Source of the DNA: Butyrivibrio sp.
GTDB taxonomy: Bacteria; Bacillota; Clostridia; Lachnospirales; Lachnospiraceae
Reading direction: 5' to 3'
DNA: 64,000 bases
NCBI RefSeq assembly: GCF_015056685.1
Contig: NZ_SVFW01000006.1
Coordinates: forward strand, 68,516 to 132,515
Under the pieces are notes generated by a model. The model did no database searches, had not been told where the DNA came from, and saw nothing but the letters and a program-made list of their open reading frames with translations. Within the stretch, counting starts at the first letter, position 1. Each line of letters begins with the position of its first letter. A program made the translations under genes and the position numbers. Below are positions 25,478-34,701 of this stretch, in pieces.

Positions 25478-26632
25478 ATGAGTAAAGCAGATGATTTCAC
25501 CTTTTATGACAGATTCTACAAAATAGTAAGAGCTACGATTGCAAGGATCATCGCGCGAAGGTTTAATTTTTCAGGCGAAACTCTGCCCCAAGGTCTGGGA
25601 CCGAGATTTATTCTGTGCAATCACAATACTGATGTCGATTTTCTTTTTCTGGTTTCTGTATCCGAGGAACCTATGGATTTTGTCGCTACCGAGGCCATGA
25701 TGAGAATAGGCCCTCTGGCAAGATGGGCGGCCAAGACCTTTAAACCTATCCTTCATGATAAGGGGAGTAAGGGAGTTTCCACATTAAAGAGTATTACAGA
25801 AAGAATAAGGGCCGGAAGAAGTGTCATGCTTTTTCCTGAAGGAAACAGGTCTTTTGATGGAAAAACACGTGATATTTCCGATGCCATTGGCAAGATTGCC
25901 AGGATGACGGGTGCAACTCTGGTAGTATACAGGCTGACAGGAGGGTATCTTACAACTCCAAGGTGGGGCCGGGGCATAAGAAAAGGAAAAATCAGGGGAC
26001 AAATTGCAAGGATACTGTCTTCTGATGAGCTAAAGAACATGACTGCTTCCGATGTTCTTAAAGTTATCAGAGAAGGAATATATACTGATGCCTACAAAGA
26101 GCAGGAAACGGAAAGAGTAAGATTTGAGTATTCAGACAGAGCTATGTATCTGGAGACACTTTTGTTCTGCTGTCCCTGCTGTAAGAAAATAGGGACTATG
26201 CATTCACGGAAAGATAAGCTTGTTTGCAGCTGCGGCTATAAACTTACTTTGGATGAGTATGGATATTTAAGTGATGAGAAAAATGAGCCATTTTCTATTA
26301 CAGATGCCTGCAACCGGCAAAAAAAGCTGCTGGAAGAGCTTTTAGAAGATAAAGAAAAAGAGATATTATGGCAGGATGAGGTTACGGTTTCAAAAGTGAC
26401 ATATGACCACAAAATCCTTGCCAGTAAAAAAAGCACTCTTTTAGCCTGTCATGATCATCTCATGATAGGAGAAGAGTGCCTTGAAAAAACTGCAATAAGC
26501 AGTGTGGATATAGTTCAGAGAAACAGACTCAGTATCCATGAAAAAAACAGATCTGAGCACTATGAGATAACCGGGCCGGATACATTTAATGCGGTCAAGT
26601 ATCTGCTTTGGTACCAAAAATCCTACTCCTGA
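25478..26632 (+). CDS. PlsC-type acyltransferase with C-terminal zinc ribbon
   Basis: The protein has 384 residues. The N-terminal half is a lysophosphatidate-type acyltransferase with the HX4D motif CNHNTDVDF (His49, Asp54) and FPEGNRSFDG. These enzymes acylate glycerol-phosphate intermediates at the membrane. The C-terminal part is unusual: CCPCCKKIGTMHSR and LVCSCGYKLTLDEYG form a probable four-Cys zinc ribbon, followed by a charged domain of about 120 residues. It is 14 bp after the FtsX-type permease, so probably co-transcribed with it. The gene end overlaps the convergent symporter gene by 38 bp. The substrate cannot be read from sequence. Confidence 0.88.
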   Translation: MSKADDFTFYDRFYKIVRATIARIIARRFNFSGETLPQGLGPRFILCNHNTDVDFLFLVSVSEEPMDFVATEAMMRIGPLARWAAKTFKPILHDKGSKGVSTLKSITERIRAGRSVMLFPEGNRSFDGKTRDISDAIGKIARMTGATLVVYRLTGGYLTTPRWGRGIRKGKIRGQIARILSSDELKNMTASDVLKVIREGIYTDAYKEQETERVRFEYSDRAMYLETLLFCCPCCKKIGTMHSRKDKLVCSCGYKLTLDEYGYLSDEKNEPFSITDACNRQKKLLEELLEDKEKEILWQDEVTVSKVTYDHKILASKKSTLLACHDHLMIGEECLEKTAISSVDIVQRNRLSIHEKNRSEHYEITGPDTFNAVKYLLWYQKSYS

Positions 26633-27980
26633 AAAGAATTATGTTGAATATAACAAATAATCCGGTGAATATGGCAAGACACATATATGGTTTAACCGGG
26701 GCTACGGTGGCAAGGAGCATTATCGGGAAACCAAAAACAATAGCCGGGAAGTTCTGATAAACCATGTTGTCTGCAGCCGGAGTCTGAAAATCGTGATCAA
26801 CTTCTCTGAGTAATATAGTGCCTGTTCCGGCAGTTCCCGTGAGCATTCCAAACATCATAAGGAACTGCTCTTTTTTGTATTCAGGAAAGAGTTTATCAGC
26901 TACAAGACGGTTATATACGAAGGTTACAATAAGACCTGCAATTCCTAAAATGAGCAGAACAAGCCAGCTGTCTATGAGTACATTGATCCTGATTGCGGCG
27001 ATTCCTGAGACAACCATGAGATCAAAAAAGAAATTGCTGATTCTTGTCATAAGGAAATCGTTTATATATTCCCTGTGTATCACGTGCTTTTGGGTTAGCT
27101 TTCTCATTATGGTTTTCATAAGTGAGGCGATGATGACACCAAGAAGGAAGTTAAATCCGAAGATAACGGAGCGCATTCCGGGTATAAGCATGCTCAAATA
27201 TTTCATAACTACGAAGGTTAAAAGATAAGCCGTTGTTGTAAATGAGAGCTGAATTGTGATCTTATCCATGCTTTCCTGCATGGGAATTTCGTTACTGCCC
27301 TGAATGTCAGAGGTTGAGAGATATTCTGCCTTTTGGATAGGTTGTTCAATCTGTCCTTTTTTCTTAAGGACGTTCAGATAGATAACGCCTCCGATACTGG
27401 CACTTAAAAATCCCATGGCTGCAATGGAAAGACCAAAACTTTTGCCTCCGGTAAAACCAAAATCGGTTTCATAAATATTGCCGTAATTAAGAGCCTGTCC
27501 GGTTCCCTGACCATAACCAAATGGGAGAAGAACACCGGCAGCCTTAAAGAAATTTGGTATGAGCATCCCGGCTGCGATAGAAATAGCAAGACCTACAACA
27601 CCCTGAAGAAGATAGGTGGATACAGTAGTAATGCCGGTATTAAAAATTTCTGTAAGACGTTTTTTGGAAGTGGCAGCTTTTTGTGATTTAAAGGTTGTGG
27701 CGATAAAACCAAGAGCAAGAGAGTGATAGGTTATTATTTCGAGATTTGACGAGCCATTGGTTCCAAAAAAGTAAGTCTCCAGAATTTCCTGCCCAAATAT
27801 GATCTTATACAAAAATGATATTAAAAGAAGTATAAGTCCGCCAAGAACCGATGCAGGAATAAGAGAATTGTGGAGTGGCTTGATCAGACGCTTCAAGGTG
27901 TTGGCTGTTATAACAGCTAAAAGCAGAACCGAAACAAGAAGTAAGCCGCCCCATACATTGTAGTCAGCAAAATTATTCAT
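26595..27980 (-). CDS. GltS-type sodium/glutamate symporter family protein
   Basis: This 461-residue membrane protein has about ten hydrophobic helices. Family-like sequences include LKPLHNSLIPASVLGGL as KPLHNSLIPASVLGGL, YHSLALGFIATTFK, LLPFGYGQGTGQALNYG and MLTGTAGTGTILLREVD. The two halves around the central hydrophilic region (about residues 215-245) match the inverted-repeat layout of GltS carriers, which import glutamate with Na+. The substrate is not certain for this distant member. It is monocistronic, and its 3' end overlaps the convergent acyltransferase gene by 38 bp. Confidence 0.82.
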   Translation of the reverse strand: MNNFADYNVWGGLLLVSVLLLAVITANTLKRLIKPLHNSLIPASVLGGLILLLISFLYKIIFGQEILETYFFGTNGSSNLEIITYHSLALGFIATTFKSQKAATSKKRLTEIFNTGITTVSTYLLQGVVGLAISIAAGMLIPNFFKAAGVLLPFGYGQGTGQALNYGNIYETDFGFTGGKSFGLSIAAMGFLSASIGGVIYLNVLKKKGQIEQPIQKAEYLSTSDIQGSNEIPMQESMDKITIQLSFTTTAYLLTFVVMKYLSMLIPGMRSVIFGFNFLLGVIIASLMKTIMRKLTQKHVIHREYINDFLMTRISNFFFDLMVVSGIAAIRINVLIDSWLVLLILGIAGLIVTFVYNRLVADKLFPEYKKEQFLMMFGMLTGTAGTGTILLREVDHDFQTPAADNMVYQNFPAIVFGFPIMLLATVAPVKPYMCLAIFTGLFVIFNIILFRSRIFGTKADT

Positions 27981-28004
27981 TTTTCCCCCTCTTTTTAATT
28001 GTTA

Positions 28005-28880
28005 TTATACTGTAGTTTTGGCAAGTGATGTTTCGTTTAACGGTATGAAAACAGGGTGTTCCTTTGGAGTTTCATTTGGCTGGTGAAGAACCATCATAAG
28101 TTTTCCGTCAAAGGTTTTAAAGAGCATGCCGTGGCCGCCATCTTTATCAAAGAGAGGTTTCTCATCTATGGTCCAGTTACCATCGATGTTTCCGTTATCG
28201 GAGCGGGCAATGGCTTCTGCGTAGCCACCTTCTGAGATGCTTGCCCAGAGCATGATGAGTTCTCCGTTTTCAAGGCGGTGCATGAAGGGACCATCTGTAA
28301 CATAGCAGATCTCATTGCGAAGTCTGTGCTGCATTCCCTTTACCCATGGCTTTGCCTGGGAAGCTTTGAATAAGGTTACAGGCTCTGATACGGGGCGAGT
28401 CAGATCATCAGAGAGTTCAACAGAGCAAATCTCCCCATCTGCGAGGTCTACCCACTCATGGCTGAATACCATATATGGCTTTCCTTCAGGGGATAGATAG
28501 AAGGTTCCATCAAGGCTGTTCCATTCATCAGGAGTTATTTTGCCGTCACTGTGAACTTTAAATGGTCCAAGAGGGCTTTCAGATGACAGGATCATGGTGC
28601 CTTTTTTATCGAGAGCTTCAGAATTAAATGTCGCAAACATGTAAAAAGTGTTATTGTAAATATGTACTTCAGGAGCCCAGTAGTTTTTGTCAGCCCAGAA
28701 ATTTTCAGGCTTGTGGAATACTTCAAAAGGACCGTCCCAGTTTACCAGGTCCTTACTGGTATAGCAGTCAAAGCCATCGGCGAGTCCCCAACAGGTCTTG
28801 GCTCTTGTTCCGTACATGTAATATGTGTCTTTATAAGGTAATACAAAGGGATCACGGATGTTGATTTCTTCAAGTGTCAT
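28005..28880 (-). CDS. Glycoside hydrolase family 43 (arabinosidase/xylosidase type)
   Basis: This 291-residue protein lacks a signal peptide. It has the GH43 five-bladed propeller landmarks: the catalytic base in NIRDPFVLPYKDTYYMYGT, the second acidic residue in SLDGTFYLSPEGKPYM, and the probable acid in RNEICYVTDGPFM. Length is that of a single-domain GH43, close to intracellular beta-xylosidases or alpha-arabinofuranosidases. It is transcribed divergently from the AraC regulator 95 bp away, so it is likely part of that regulon. It would trim arabinose or xylose side chains, for example from pectin arabinans. Exact linkage is not determined. Confidence 0.9.
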   Translation of the reverse strand: MTLEEINIRDPFVLPYKDTYYMYGTRAKTCWGLADGFDCYTSKDLVNWDGPFEVFHKPENFWADKNYWAPEVHIYNNTFYMFATFNSEALDKKGTMILSSESPLGPFKVHSDGKITPDEWNSLDGTFYLSPEGKPYMVFSHEWVDLADGEICSVELSDDLTRPVSEPVTLFKASQAKPWVKGMQHRLRNEICYVTDGPFMHRLENGELIMLWASISEGGYAEAIARSDNGNIDGNWTIDEKPLFDKDGGHGMLFKTFDGKLMMVLHQPNETPKEHPVFIPLNETSLAKTTV

Positions 28881-28974
28881 AGTAAAAACCTCGTTTTTGT
28901 TTTTAATTTTATCACATGGATTTTTTTATAGAATCACTATTTTTGACATAAAAACAGAAAAAAGTGGAGGAAGG

Positions 28975-29847
28975 ATGTATAAGGAAGTATACAAAGGGGA
29001 ATATGACGGAGTAGCTGTGGGGAGAGTTGTAAGAAATCAGAATTTTACCACCAGCATTTCCTATTATCACAATGAGTATCAGATACAGTATATCTTTGAT
29101 GGTGAGAGATATTTCTTTTCCGATGGCACGTGTTATCGCATGGTTCCGGGGACCATAACCATAATTGATAAAACAAAGATCCCAAAGACCAATATTATAG
29201 GCGGCAGCAGCCATGACAGGCTTCTTATTGAGATAAAAGAGAGCTTCATTTCTCCCTTGTGCGCTCTTCTTGGGATTGATATAAAGGAATTTTTTGGAAG
29301 CCATCACGGAGTTTATCAGGTTTCTGACAACCCCTGCATTCAGGAAACGGTGGCCCGTATAGAGGAGCTTGCGATGGGCAAAAGAGATGAGACAACTTCC
29401 GGGAAGATAAAGCTTGCTGTCATGGAGATGTTCCTCAGGGCTTCAGAGTGGGAAGATAATAAAATAGGCAAATTTGATGAAATCGGGATTCAGCCTCATA
29501 TTGAGAAGCAGAGAAAGGTTCATCAGGTTGCGGATTACATAGCGGAAAACTATGACAGGATTGAGAGTGTATCAGCCCTTGCGAATCAGTTCTATATGAG
29601 CAAGGCTTATCTTTGCAGGATATTCAGAGAGGTTACAAACTTCACCATATCTGAGTACATCAACCTCTATAGGATTGCGGCCAGCAAGCAGTTCCTTATG
29701 AAGGAAGAAATGAGCATGGCTGAGATAGCGAACCGCTTGGGGTATGATAGCCTCACGTATTTTGAGAGAGTTTTTAAAAAGCAGATGACCGTCACTCCGC
29801 TGCAGTACAGGAAAAGTATCGTCAGCAAGGAAACGCGGTCAAAATAA
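28975..29847 (+). CDS. AraC-family transcriptional regulator
   Basis: The ATG at 28975 has GGAGGAAGG directly upstream. A longer frame from 28858 would overlap the divergent gene and is rejected. The 290-residue protein has an N-terminal cupin-like sensor (about residues 1-150) and a C-terminal double helix-turn-helix: VADYIAENYDRIESVSALAN, SKAYLCRIFREVTN, ISEYINLYRIAASK, and the second HTH MAEIANRLGYDSLTYFERVF. It lies between the GH43 gene and the second sugar-import locus, so it probably activates both in response to a sugar. The ligand is unknown. Confidence 0.93.
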   Translation: MYKEVYKGEYDGVAVGRVVRNQNFTTSISYYHNEYQIQYIFDGERYFFSDGTCYRMVPGTITIIDKTKIPKTNIIGGSSHDRLLIEIKESFISPLCALLGIDIKEFFGSHHGVYQVSDNPCIQETVARIEELAMGKRDETTSGKIKLAVMEMFLRASEWEDNKIGKFDEIGIQPHIEKQRKVHQVADYIAENYDRIESVSALANQFYMSKAYLCRIFREVTNFTISEYINLYRIAASKQFLMKEEMSMAEIANRLGYDSLTYFERVFKKQMTVTPLQYRKSIVSKETRSK

Positions 29848-29932
29848 TGAGTTTTTGGTGCGGTAAATATAGTTTGAAAAAACGATGAGTTTTCACTTTG
29901 TTGTCAGATATGCCCAAAAATATTGAACACAG

Positions 29933-29980
29933 GCGTCTTTGGTTGTAAGATTTACACAACAAAGACGTCTTTTATTTTTC
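29933..29980 (+). terminator. Terminator of the AraC-family gene
   Basis: GCGTCTTTGGTTGT (29933-29946) pairs with ACAACAAAGACGT (29956-29968) with one bulge, followed by CTTTTATTTTTC. Confidence 0.75.
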
Positions 29981-29982
29981 TT

Positions 29983-30012
29983 TTTACAATTCTAAATGAT
30001 GAACAGAATAAT
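29983..30012 (+). promoter_or_regulatory. Probable promoter of the second sugar-import locus
   Basis: TTTACA near 29984 and AATAAT about 18 bp downstream, some 35 bp before the start at 30046. The -10 is imperfect, as expected for an activator-dependent promoter next to an AraC-type gene. Confidence 0.45.
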
Positions 30013-30045
30013 AAGAGTATGATGAGAAGGATTTAGGAGGGGAAC

Positions 30046-31446
30046 ATGAAGAAGAAAATTGTTAGTTGTTTACTGGCAGTAGCTATGGTTGCGGGGTCAA
30101 TTGTTGGTTGTGGAAGCCAGCCTGAGCAGGCGCCTTCAGATAGTCAGGCTCCTGCAGCTGAGTCAAAGGAAGAAGCTCCTGCAGCTGAGGCAAAAGAGGA
30201 AGCGTCTGCAGAGACACCTTCATCTGACGAGCCTATCACACTCAGAATGGCATGGTGGGGATCACAGGACAGACACGATAAGACAATTGCAGCAATCGAG
30301 CTGTATGAAAGCCTTAATCCAAACGTAAAGATTGAATACGAATACTATTCATTTGATGACTATTTTACAAAGTTAAAGACACTGGTTGCTTCCGATGAGG
30401 TTTGGGATGTATTCCAGCTTGGCGGAAACTTCCCAATGTATCTTGATAAGATCTATCCTCTTGATGAGTTCATTTCTTCAGGAGTTGTGGATGTTTCAAA
30501 GATCTCTGAGGCAAACCTTAAGACCACAAGGCAGACAGATGGCACACAGCTTGGTCTTACAAATGGTATAAACACTTATGGTATAGCATATGACCCTGCT
30601 ATGTTTGAAGAGGCAGGAGCTGCCCTTCCTACAGATGACTGGACATGGGAAGATTATCAGAAGGCAGCAGATCTCATTACAGAAAAGCTTGGAATCTTTG
30701 GTTCATCAACATTCCTTACATCAGATTTCATCGCAGGCTGCTCGACATATATTGCTCAGCAGGGAGACCTTGGACAGAACAGCTTCTTTAACCTTGATCT
30801 CACAGGAATGGGATTTGATGATCCACAGATGCTTGCTCCATTTATTCAGATGAGAGCAGACATGATAAAGAAGGGTTCATACCCGGATGCAGGTGCATCA
30901 GCAGAAGTTACTAACATCGAGAATGATTTCCTTGTAACAGGCGAAGCAGCTATGACCTGGGTTGCTGTTAACCAGTTCCCAACAATTTACAACGTATGTG
31001 CTGAACAGGGAAGAGAGCTTGCACTTGCTCATTTACCAAAGGTAACTGCCAGCGGTAACTCCGGAACTTTGATCCAATCCTCCCAGATGTTGTGTGTTTC
31101 ACAGGATTCAGAGCATAAAGAGGCCGCTGCAGCATTTATAAGCTGGTTTGAAAATGATATAGATTGCAACAATATCCTTCAGGCTGAGAGAGGCATTCCT
31201 GCAAACGAGGATGTAAGAGCAGCACTTGCTGCATCAGCAACGCCGGCACAGCAGATCATGTACGACTATGTTGATGCAGTCAGCAAGATGCCTACACCAA
31301 AGGAGTACAACGTTCTTTCTCCGGACGGACAGGATCAGGTACAGGACAATTACCTCAATTACATTCAGCAGGTTGTAAACGGAGAGATCACAGCATCTGA
31401 AGCAGCAGAAAAGACATATGCAGATGCCGAGGCTATTTTCAAGTAA
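30046..31446 (+). CDS. ABC sugar transporter solute-binding lipoprotein, second locus
   Basis: This 466-residue protein has a lipoprotein signal (VAMVAGSIVGCGS, Cys about 22). A Glu/Ala/Pro-rich linker leads into the binding domain, starting ITLRMAWWGSQDRHDKTI. It is similar in layout and opening motif (WWGxQxRxD/H) to the protein at 15636-17075, so the two loci are paralogous. AGGAGGGG precedes the ATG. It should deliver an oligosaccharide, probably pectin-derived given the GH28 gene at the end of this locus. The codon preference is again that of a highly expressed gene. Confidence 0.92.
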   Translation: MKKKIVSCLLAVAMVAGSIVGCGSQPEQAPSDSQAPAAESKEEAPAAEAKEEASAETPSSDEPITLRMAWWGSQDRHDKTIAAIELYESLNPNVKIEYEYYSFDDYFTKLKTLVASDEVWDVFQLGGNFPMYLDKIYPLDEFISSGVVDVSKISEANLKTTRQTDGTQLGLTNGINTYGIAYDPAMFEEAGAALPTDDWTWEDYQKAADLITEKLGIFGSSTFLTSDFIAGCSTYIAQQGDLGQNSFFNLDLTGMGFDDPQMLAPFIQMRADMIKKGSYPDAGASAEVTNIENDFLVTGEAAMTWVAVNQFPTIYNVCAEQGRELALAHLPKVTASGNSGTLIQSSQMLCVSQDSEHKEAAAAFISWFENDIDCNNILQAERGIPANEDVRAALAASATPAQQIMYDYVDAVSKMPTPKEYNVLSPDGQDQVQDNYLNYIQQVVNGEITASEAAEKTYADAEAIFK

Positions 31447-31457
31447 TAAATGATTTT

Positions 31458-31494
31458 AAATCCTGCTCGTAAATTAAAGCGAGCAGGATTTTTT
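31458..31494 (+). terminator. Terminator/attenuator after the second binding-protein gene
   Basis: AAATCCTGCTCG (31458-31469) pairs with CGAGCAGGATTT (from 31480) around a 10-nt loop, followed by T residues. It is the counterpart of the hairpin at 17115-17162. Confidence 0.88.
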
Positions 31495-31527
31495 ATACCA
31501 AAGGAAATTATAAAAGGGGAGTCAGAT

Positions 31528-32445
31528 ATGGGAGATACGAAGAAGAAAACAGAAACCCTGAGTAGATTTCTGAACAGCGATGCTGTTGTGGGGCATGTCT
31601 TTGCGGCGCCATTTATCTTTGGGTTTGTATGTTTTTCATTCATTCCGATATGCATGTCGCTGTATTATTCTTTTACCGATTATTCACTGGGAAGCAAGAT
31701 TGCGGTATTTGTAGGACTTAAGAACTTTCTTATGCTTTTTAAGGATGAGGTGTTCATCAAGTCTATAAACAAGACACTTCAATATGTCTTTATCGCTGTT
31801 CCTATAAAGCTTTCTTTTGCCCTCCTGGTGGCATTTGTGCTTACAAGAAAGAGCAAAATGGTGACTTTATACAGGTCTTTGTACTATGTACCATCACTTG
31901 TAGGAGGTTCTGTAGCTGTTGCCCTTGTATGGAAACAGCTATTTGCAAGAAAAGGTCTTTTTAACTCAGTACTCGTAAATATGGGCTTTGAGAAGATCAA
32001 CTGGTTTGGAAGCGAGGCCCTTGCCATCTATCCGCTTATTCTCATGGCAGTGTGGCAGTTTGGATCTTCAATGATCATTTTTGCAGCGGGGTTAAAAGAA
32101 ATACCGACAACCTACTACGAGGCAGCAGAAATTGACGGTGCAAACGGATTTCAGAGGTTCTTTAAGATAACACTTCCATGCCTGTCACCAATTATTCTTT
32201 ACAATCTGATAATGCAGACAATATCTGCGTTTATGACATTTACTCAGGCATTTGTCATTACAGGCGGTGGCCCTAACAACGCCACAATGCTCTATGCCCT
32301 TAATGTTTACAATCAGGCATTTAAGTACAACAACATGGGCTATGCCTGCGCTATGAGCTGGGTAATGCTGATAGTAATGAGCCTTATCACACTTATCATA
32401 TTCAGAACTTCCAAATTCTGGGTATTTAGTGAGTCAGAAGGTTAA
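31528..32445 (+). CDS. ABC sugar transporter permease, MalF type, second locus
   Basis: The ATG at 31528 follows AAAGGGGAG; a frame extension back to 31450 runs through the terminator and is rejected. The 305-residue protein has six membrane helices, opening GHVFAAPFIFGFVCFSFIPI. The EAA loop TYYEAAEIDGANGFQRFFKI is followed by TLPCLSP. It pairs with the MalG-type gene 11 bp downstream. No ATPase gene is in the locus. Confidence 0.93.
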   Translation: MGDTKKKTETLSRFLNSDAVVGHVFAAPFIFGFVCFSFIPICMSLYYSFTDYSLGSKIAVFVGLKNFLMLFKDEVFIKSINKTLQYVFIAVPIKLSFALLVAFVLTRKSKMVTLYRSLYYVPSLVGGSVAVALVWKQLFARKGLFNSVLVNMGFEKINWFGSEALAIYPLILMAVWQFGSSMIIFAAGLKEIPTTYYEAAEIDGANGFQRFFKITLPCLSPIILYNLIMQTISAFMTFTQAFVITGGGPNNATMLYALNVYNQAFKYNNMGYACAMSWVMLIVMSLITLIIFRTSKFWVFSESEG

Positions 32446-32456
32446 AGGGGGCAGTC

Positions 32457-33299
32457 ATGAGAGAAAAGAAAATTGCGAGAAAAACTTTATATCACATTCT
32501 GGTGCTGCTCTTTGGGTTTATCATGATCTACCCGGTTTTATGGATGATAAGCGGCTCATTTAAGGATAATTCTGAGATCTTAAGAGGTACTTTAAGCCTT
32601 GTGCCTGCTGAATTTAAAGCTTCAAATTATCACACGGGCTGGAAGGGCTTTGGCGGAACCACATTTGCTACGTTCTTTAAGAACTCAATTTTTGTAACGA
32701 CTGTTGCGACTTTTGGAACGGTTCTGTCTTCATCACTTGTTGCATACTCTTTTTCCAGAATAAAGTTCAGAGGAAGAAATCTGTGGTTCACATTTATGCT
32801 GGCTACCATGATGCTTCCTGGGCAGGTTATCATGATCCCGCAGTACCTTATTTATTACAGACTGGGCCTGGTTCCGGGATATGTTCCACTTATCTTACCG
32901 TATTTTTGCGGGCAGGCTTTCTTTATATATCAGATGATGCAGTTTATGCAGGGAATACCAAGGGAACTTGATGAAGCTGCCAAAATAGATGGCTGCAGTA
33001 AGTATGGAATTTACTCAAGGATCGTTCTTCCACTTTTGAAACCCGCGATTGTGACAACTATCATCATTCAGTTTTACTGGAAATGGGATGATTACATGGG
33101 ACCACTTCTTTATTTATCAAGACCACAGTCTTACACGGCTTCCATTGCCATTAAGCTGTTTGCAGATTCCGCTTCAGTTACTGATTACGGCGCAATGTTT
33201 GCCATGTCTACCCTGTCTTTGATCCCGGTATTTTTGATATTCCTTTTCTTTAACAAATATCTCGTTGAAGGAATAGGAACCAGCGGCCTGAAAGGATGA
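32457..33299 (+). CDS. ABC sugar transporter permease, MalG type, second locus
   Basis: This 280-residue protein carries YHILVLLFGFIMIYPVLWMI at the first helix, PRELDEAAKIDGCSKYGIYS in the coupling loop, and the terminal GTSGLKG shared with the MalG-type protein of the first locus (ASSGIKG). It completes the importer. It is followed after 4 bp by a glycosidase gene, so import and intracellular degradation are co-expressed. Confidence 0.93.
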   Translation: MREKKIARKTLYHILVLLFGFIMIYPVLWMISGSFKDNSEILRGTLSLVPAEFKASNYHTGWKGFGGTTFATFFKNSIFVTTVATFGTVLSSSLVAYSFSRIKFRGRNLWFTFMLATMMLPGQVIMIPQYLIYYRLGLVPGYVPLILPYFCGQAFFIYQMMQFMQGIPRELDEAAKIDGCSKYGIYSRIVLPLLKPAIVTTIIIQFYWKWDDYMGPLLYLSRPQSYTASIAIKLFADSASVTDYGAMFAMSTLSLIPVFLIFLFFNKYLVEGIGTSGLKG

Positions 33300-33303
33300 C
33301 TTT

Positions 33304-34701
33304 ATGGATGAGACTAAAGTTCTATTTCAAACATCAAATAAACTTGTGCAAAAACTATATGATGCTGCAGAAGAAAAGTGCAGGCTCAACATAAAGTCTT
33401 TTGCCGGAAGAAGGGTCCTTATAGAGGGCGGCGGCTACAACAAGGTCTGGATTGAGACTCAGCCTATGGGCGGAGCTATGTATGCAAAAAGAGATCTGGA
33501 AGTTGCCTATAACAATCAGAAAATCTTCATGGATCATCAAAGGGAAGACGGCAGGCTCCCCGGAAGCATAGAGTGCAGGGATAGCAGGCTCATTCCACAG
33601 TTCGATAAGTTTCAGGGTTTTTGTTTTCCTGCTCCTGCGCTTGATGTGTACTATCTTACAGGTAAAAAAAGTGATTACCTCGATCAGCTTTACGAGGTCT
33701 TAAGGAAATATGACGAGTATCTGTGGAAATACAGAGATTCTGATAATGACGGGTGTCTTGAGAGCTGGTGCAGATATGACACCGGAGAAGACAATGCTGT
33801 CAGGTATGGAAATGCCCCTGATTACTGGGAAAGTAACGAGGCACCAAAAAACTACGATGTTGTCCCTATGGCTTCCATGGATTTCATGAGCTTTTCCTAC
33901 GCTGCTAGGGAGACAATGGCAGAGATTGCCAGGATAAAAGGCGACAACGCGCTATATGAAAGTCATATGATAGATGCAAATACAATAAAAATGAGAACCA
34001 AAATGGCCCTGTGGGACGGGGTTAGTGGTGCATTTTTTGACAGAGATAAGAATCACAATAAGTTGCCAACACTTATCCACAACAATCTGAGAATGATGTA
34101 CTGGAACAGTATGACAAGAGAAGAAGCTGACAGGTTTGTCAGTGTGCATTTGTTGAATGAAAAAGAGTTTTGGACCAATATGCCACTTCCGTCAGTTTCA
34201 GTGTCAGATCCTTTATACAGAAATGATACTGAGAATAACTGGAGCGGTCAGCCTCAGGCTCTTACCTTCCAAAGAGCAATCGATGCAATGGAAAACTATG
34301 GCTATTACAGCCTGATCCCCAAGCTTGGCCGAAAGCTTTTTGAGGCAATAGGTGAGGACTGCATTTTTGTTCAGCAGTACGACCCATTCACCATGAAGCC
34401 TTCACTTCACAGTGTTTCCGGAGGCCAGGATGCCTATGGACCTGCAATGCTCTCGGTTTTGGAATATGTGAGCAGAATGTACGGGGTTGTGGTAAAAAGA
34501 GATAAACTCATCTGGAGCAGTATAAAAGAAGATGAGGGCTTTTATGAACAGCATATAAATGGTCATATTTACAGGATTGAACAGGGACAAAATAAGGCTT
34601 ATGCTTTTATTGACGGGAAGGAAAGTTTTTCTTTTGACAGAGGAAAGCGCATCGAAACGGATATGGAAGGAAAGGAGCATTTAAAAGAAAATGACCTATA
34701 A
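33304..34701 (+). CDS. (alpha/alpha)6-barrel glycosidase, GH63/MGH-like
   Basis: This 465-residue protein has no signal peptide. The pattern of helical hairpins with aromatic and acidic motifs resembles the trehalase/GH63/mannosylglycerate-hydrolase fold: FMDHQREDGRLPGSIECRD, YRDSDNDGCLESWCRYDTGED, NYDVVPMASMDFMSFSYAA, NDTENNWSGQPQALTFQRAI and SVSGGQDAYGPAMLSVLEY. The DSDNDGCLES motif probably contains a catalytic acid. The last 11 bp overlap the GH28 gene, which argues for translational coupling and action on the same glycan. The exact activity is not known to me. Confidence 0.75.
   Translation: MDETKVLFQTSNKLVQKLYDAAEEKCRLNIKSFAGRRVLIEGGGYNKVWIETQPMGGAMYAKRDLEVAYNNQKIFMDHQREDGRLPGSIECRDSRLIPQFDKFQGFCFPAPALDVYYLTGKKSDYLDQLYEVLRKYDEYLWKYRDSDNDGCLESWCRYDTGEDNAVRYGNAPDYWESNEAPKNYDVVPMASMDFMSFSYAARETMAEIARIKGDNALYESHMIDANTIKMRTKMALWDGVSGAFFDRDKNHNKLPTLIHNNLRMMYWNSMTREEADRFVSVHLLNEKEFWTNMPLPSVSVSDPLYRNDTENNWSGQPQALTFQRAIDAMENYGYYSLIPKLGRKLFEAIGEDCIFVQQYDPFTMKPSLHSVSGGQDAYGPAMLSVLEYVSRMYGVVVKRDKLIWSSIKEDEGFYEQHINGHIYRIEQGQNKAYAFIDGKESFSFDRGKRIETDMEGKEHLKENDL

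Noticed and set aside
28858..28974. Upstream extension of the AraC-family protein
   Set aside because: It would overlap the divergent GH43 gene and has no ribosome site; the ATG at 28975 has a strong one.
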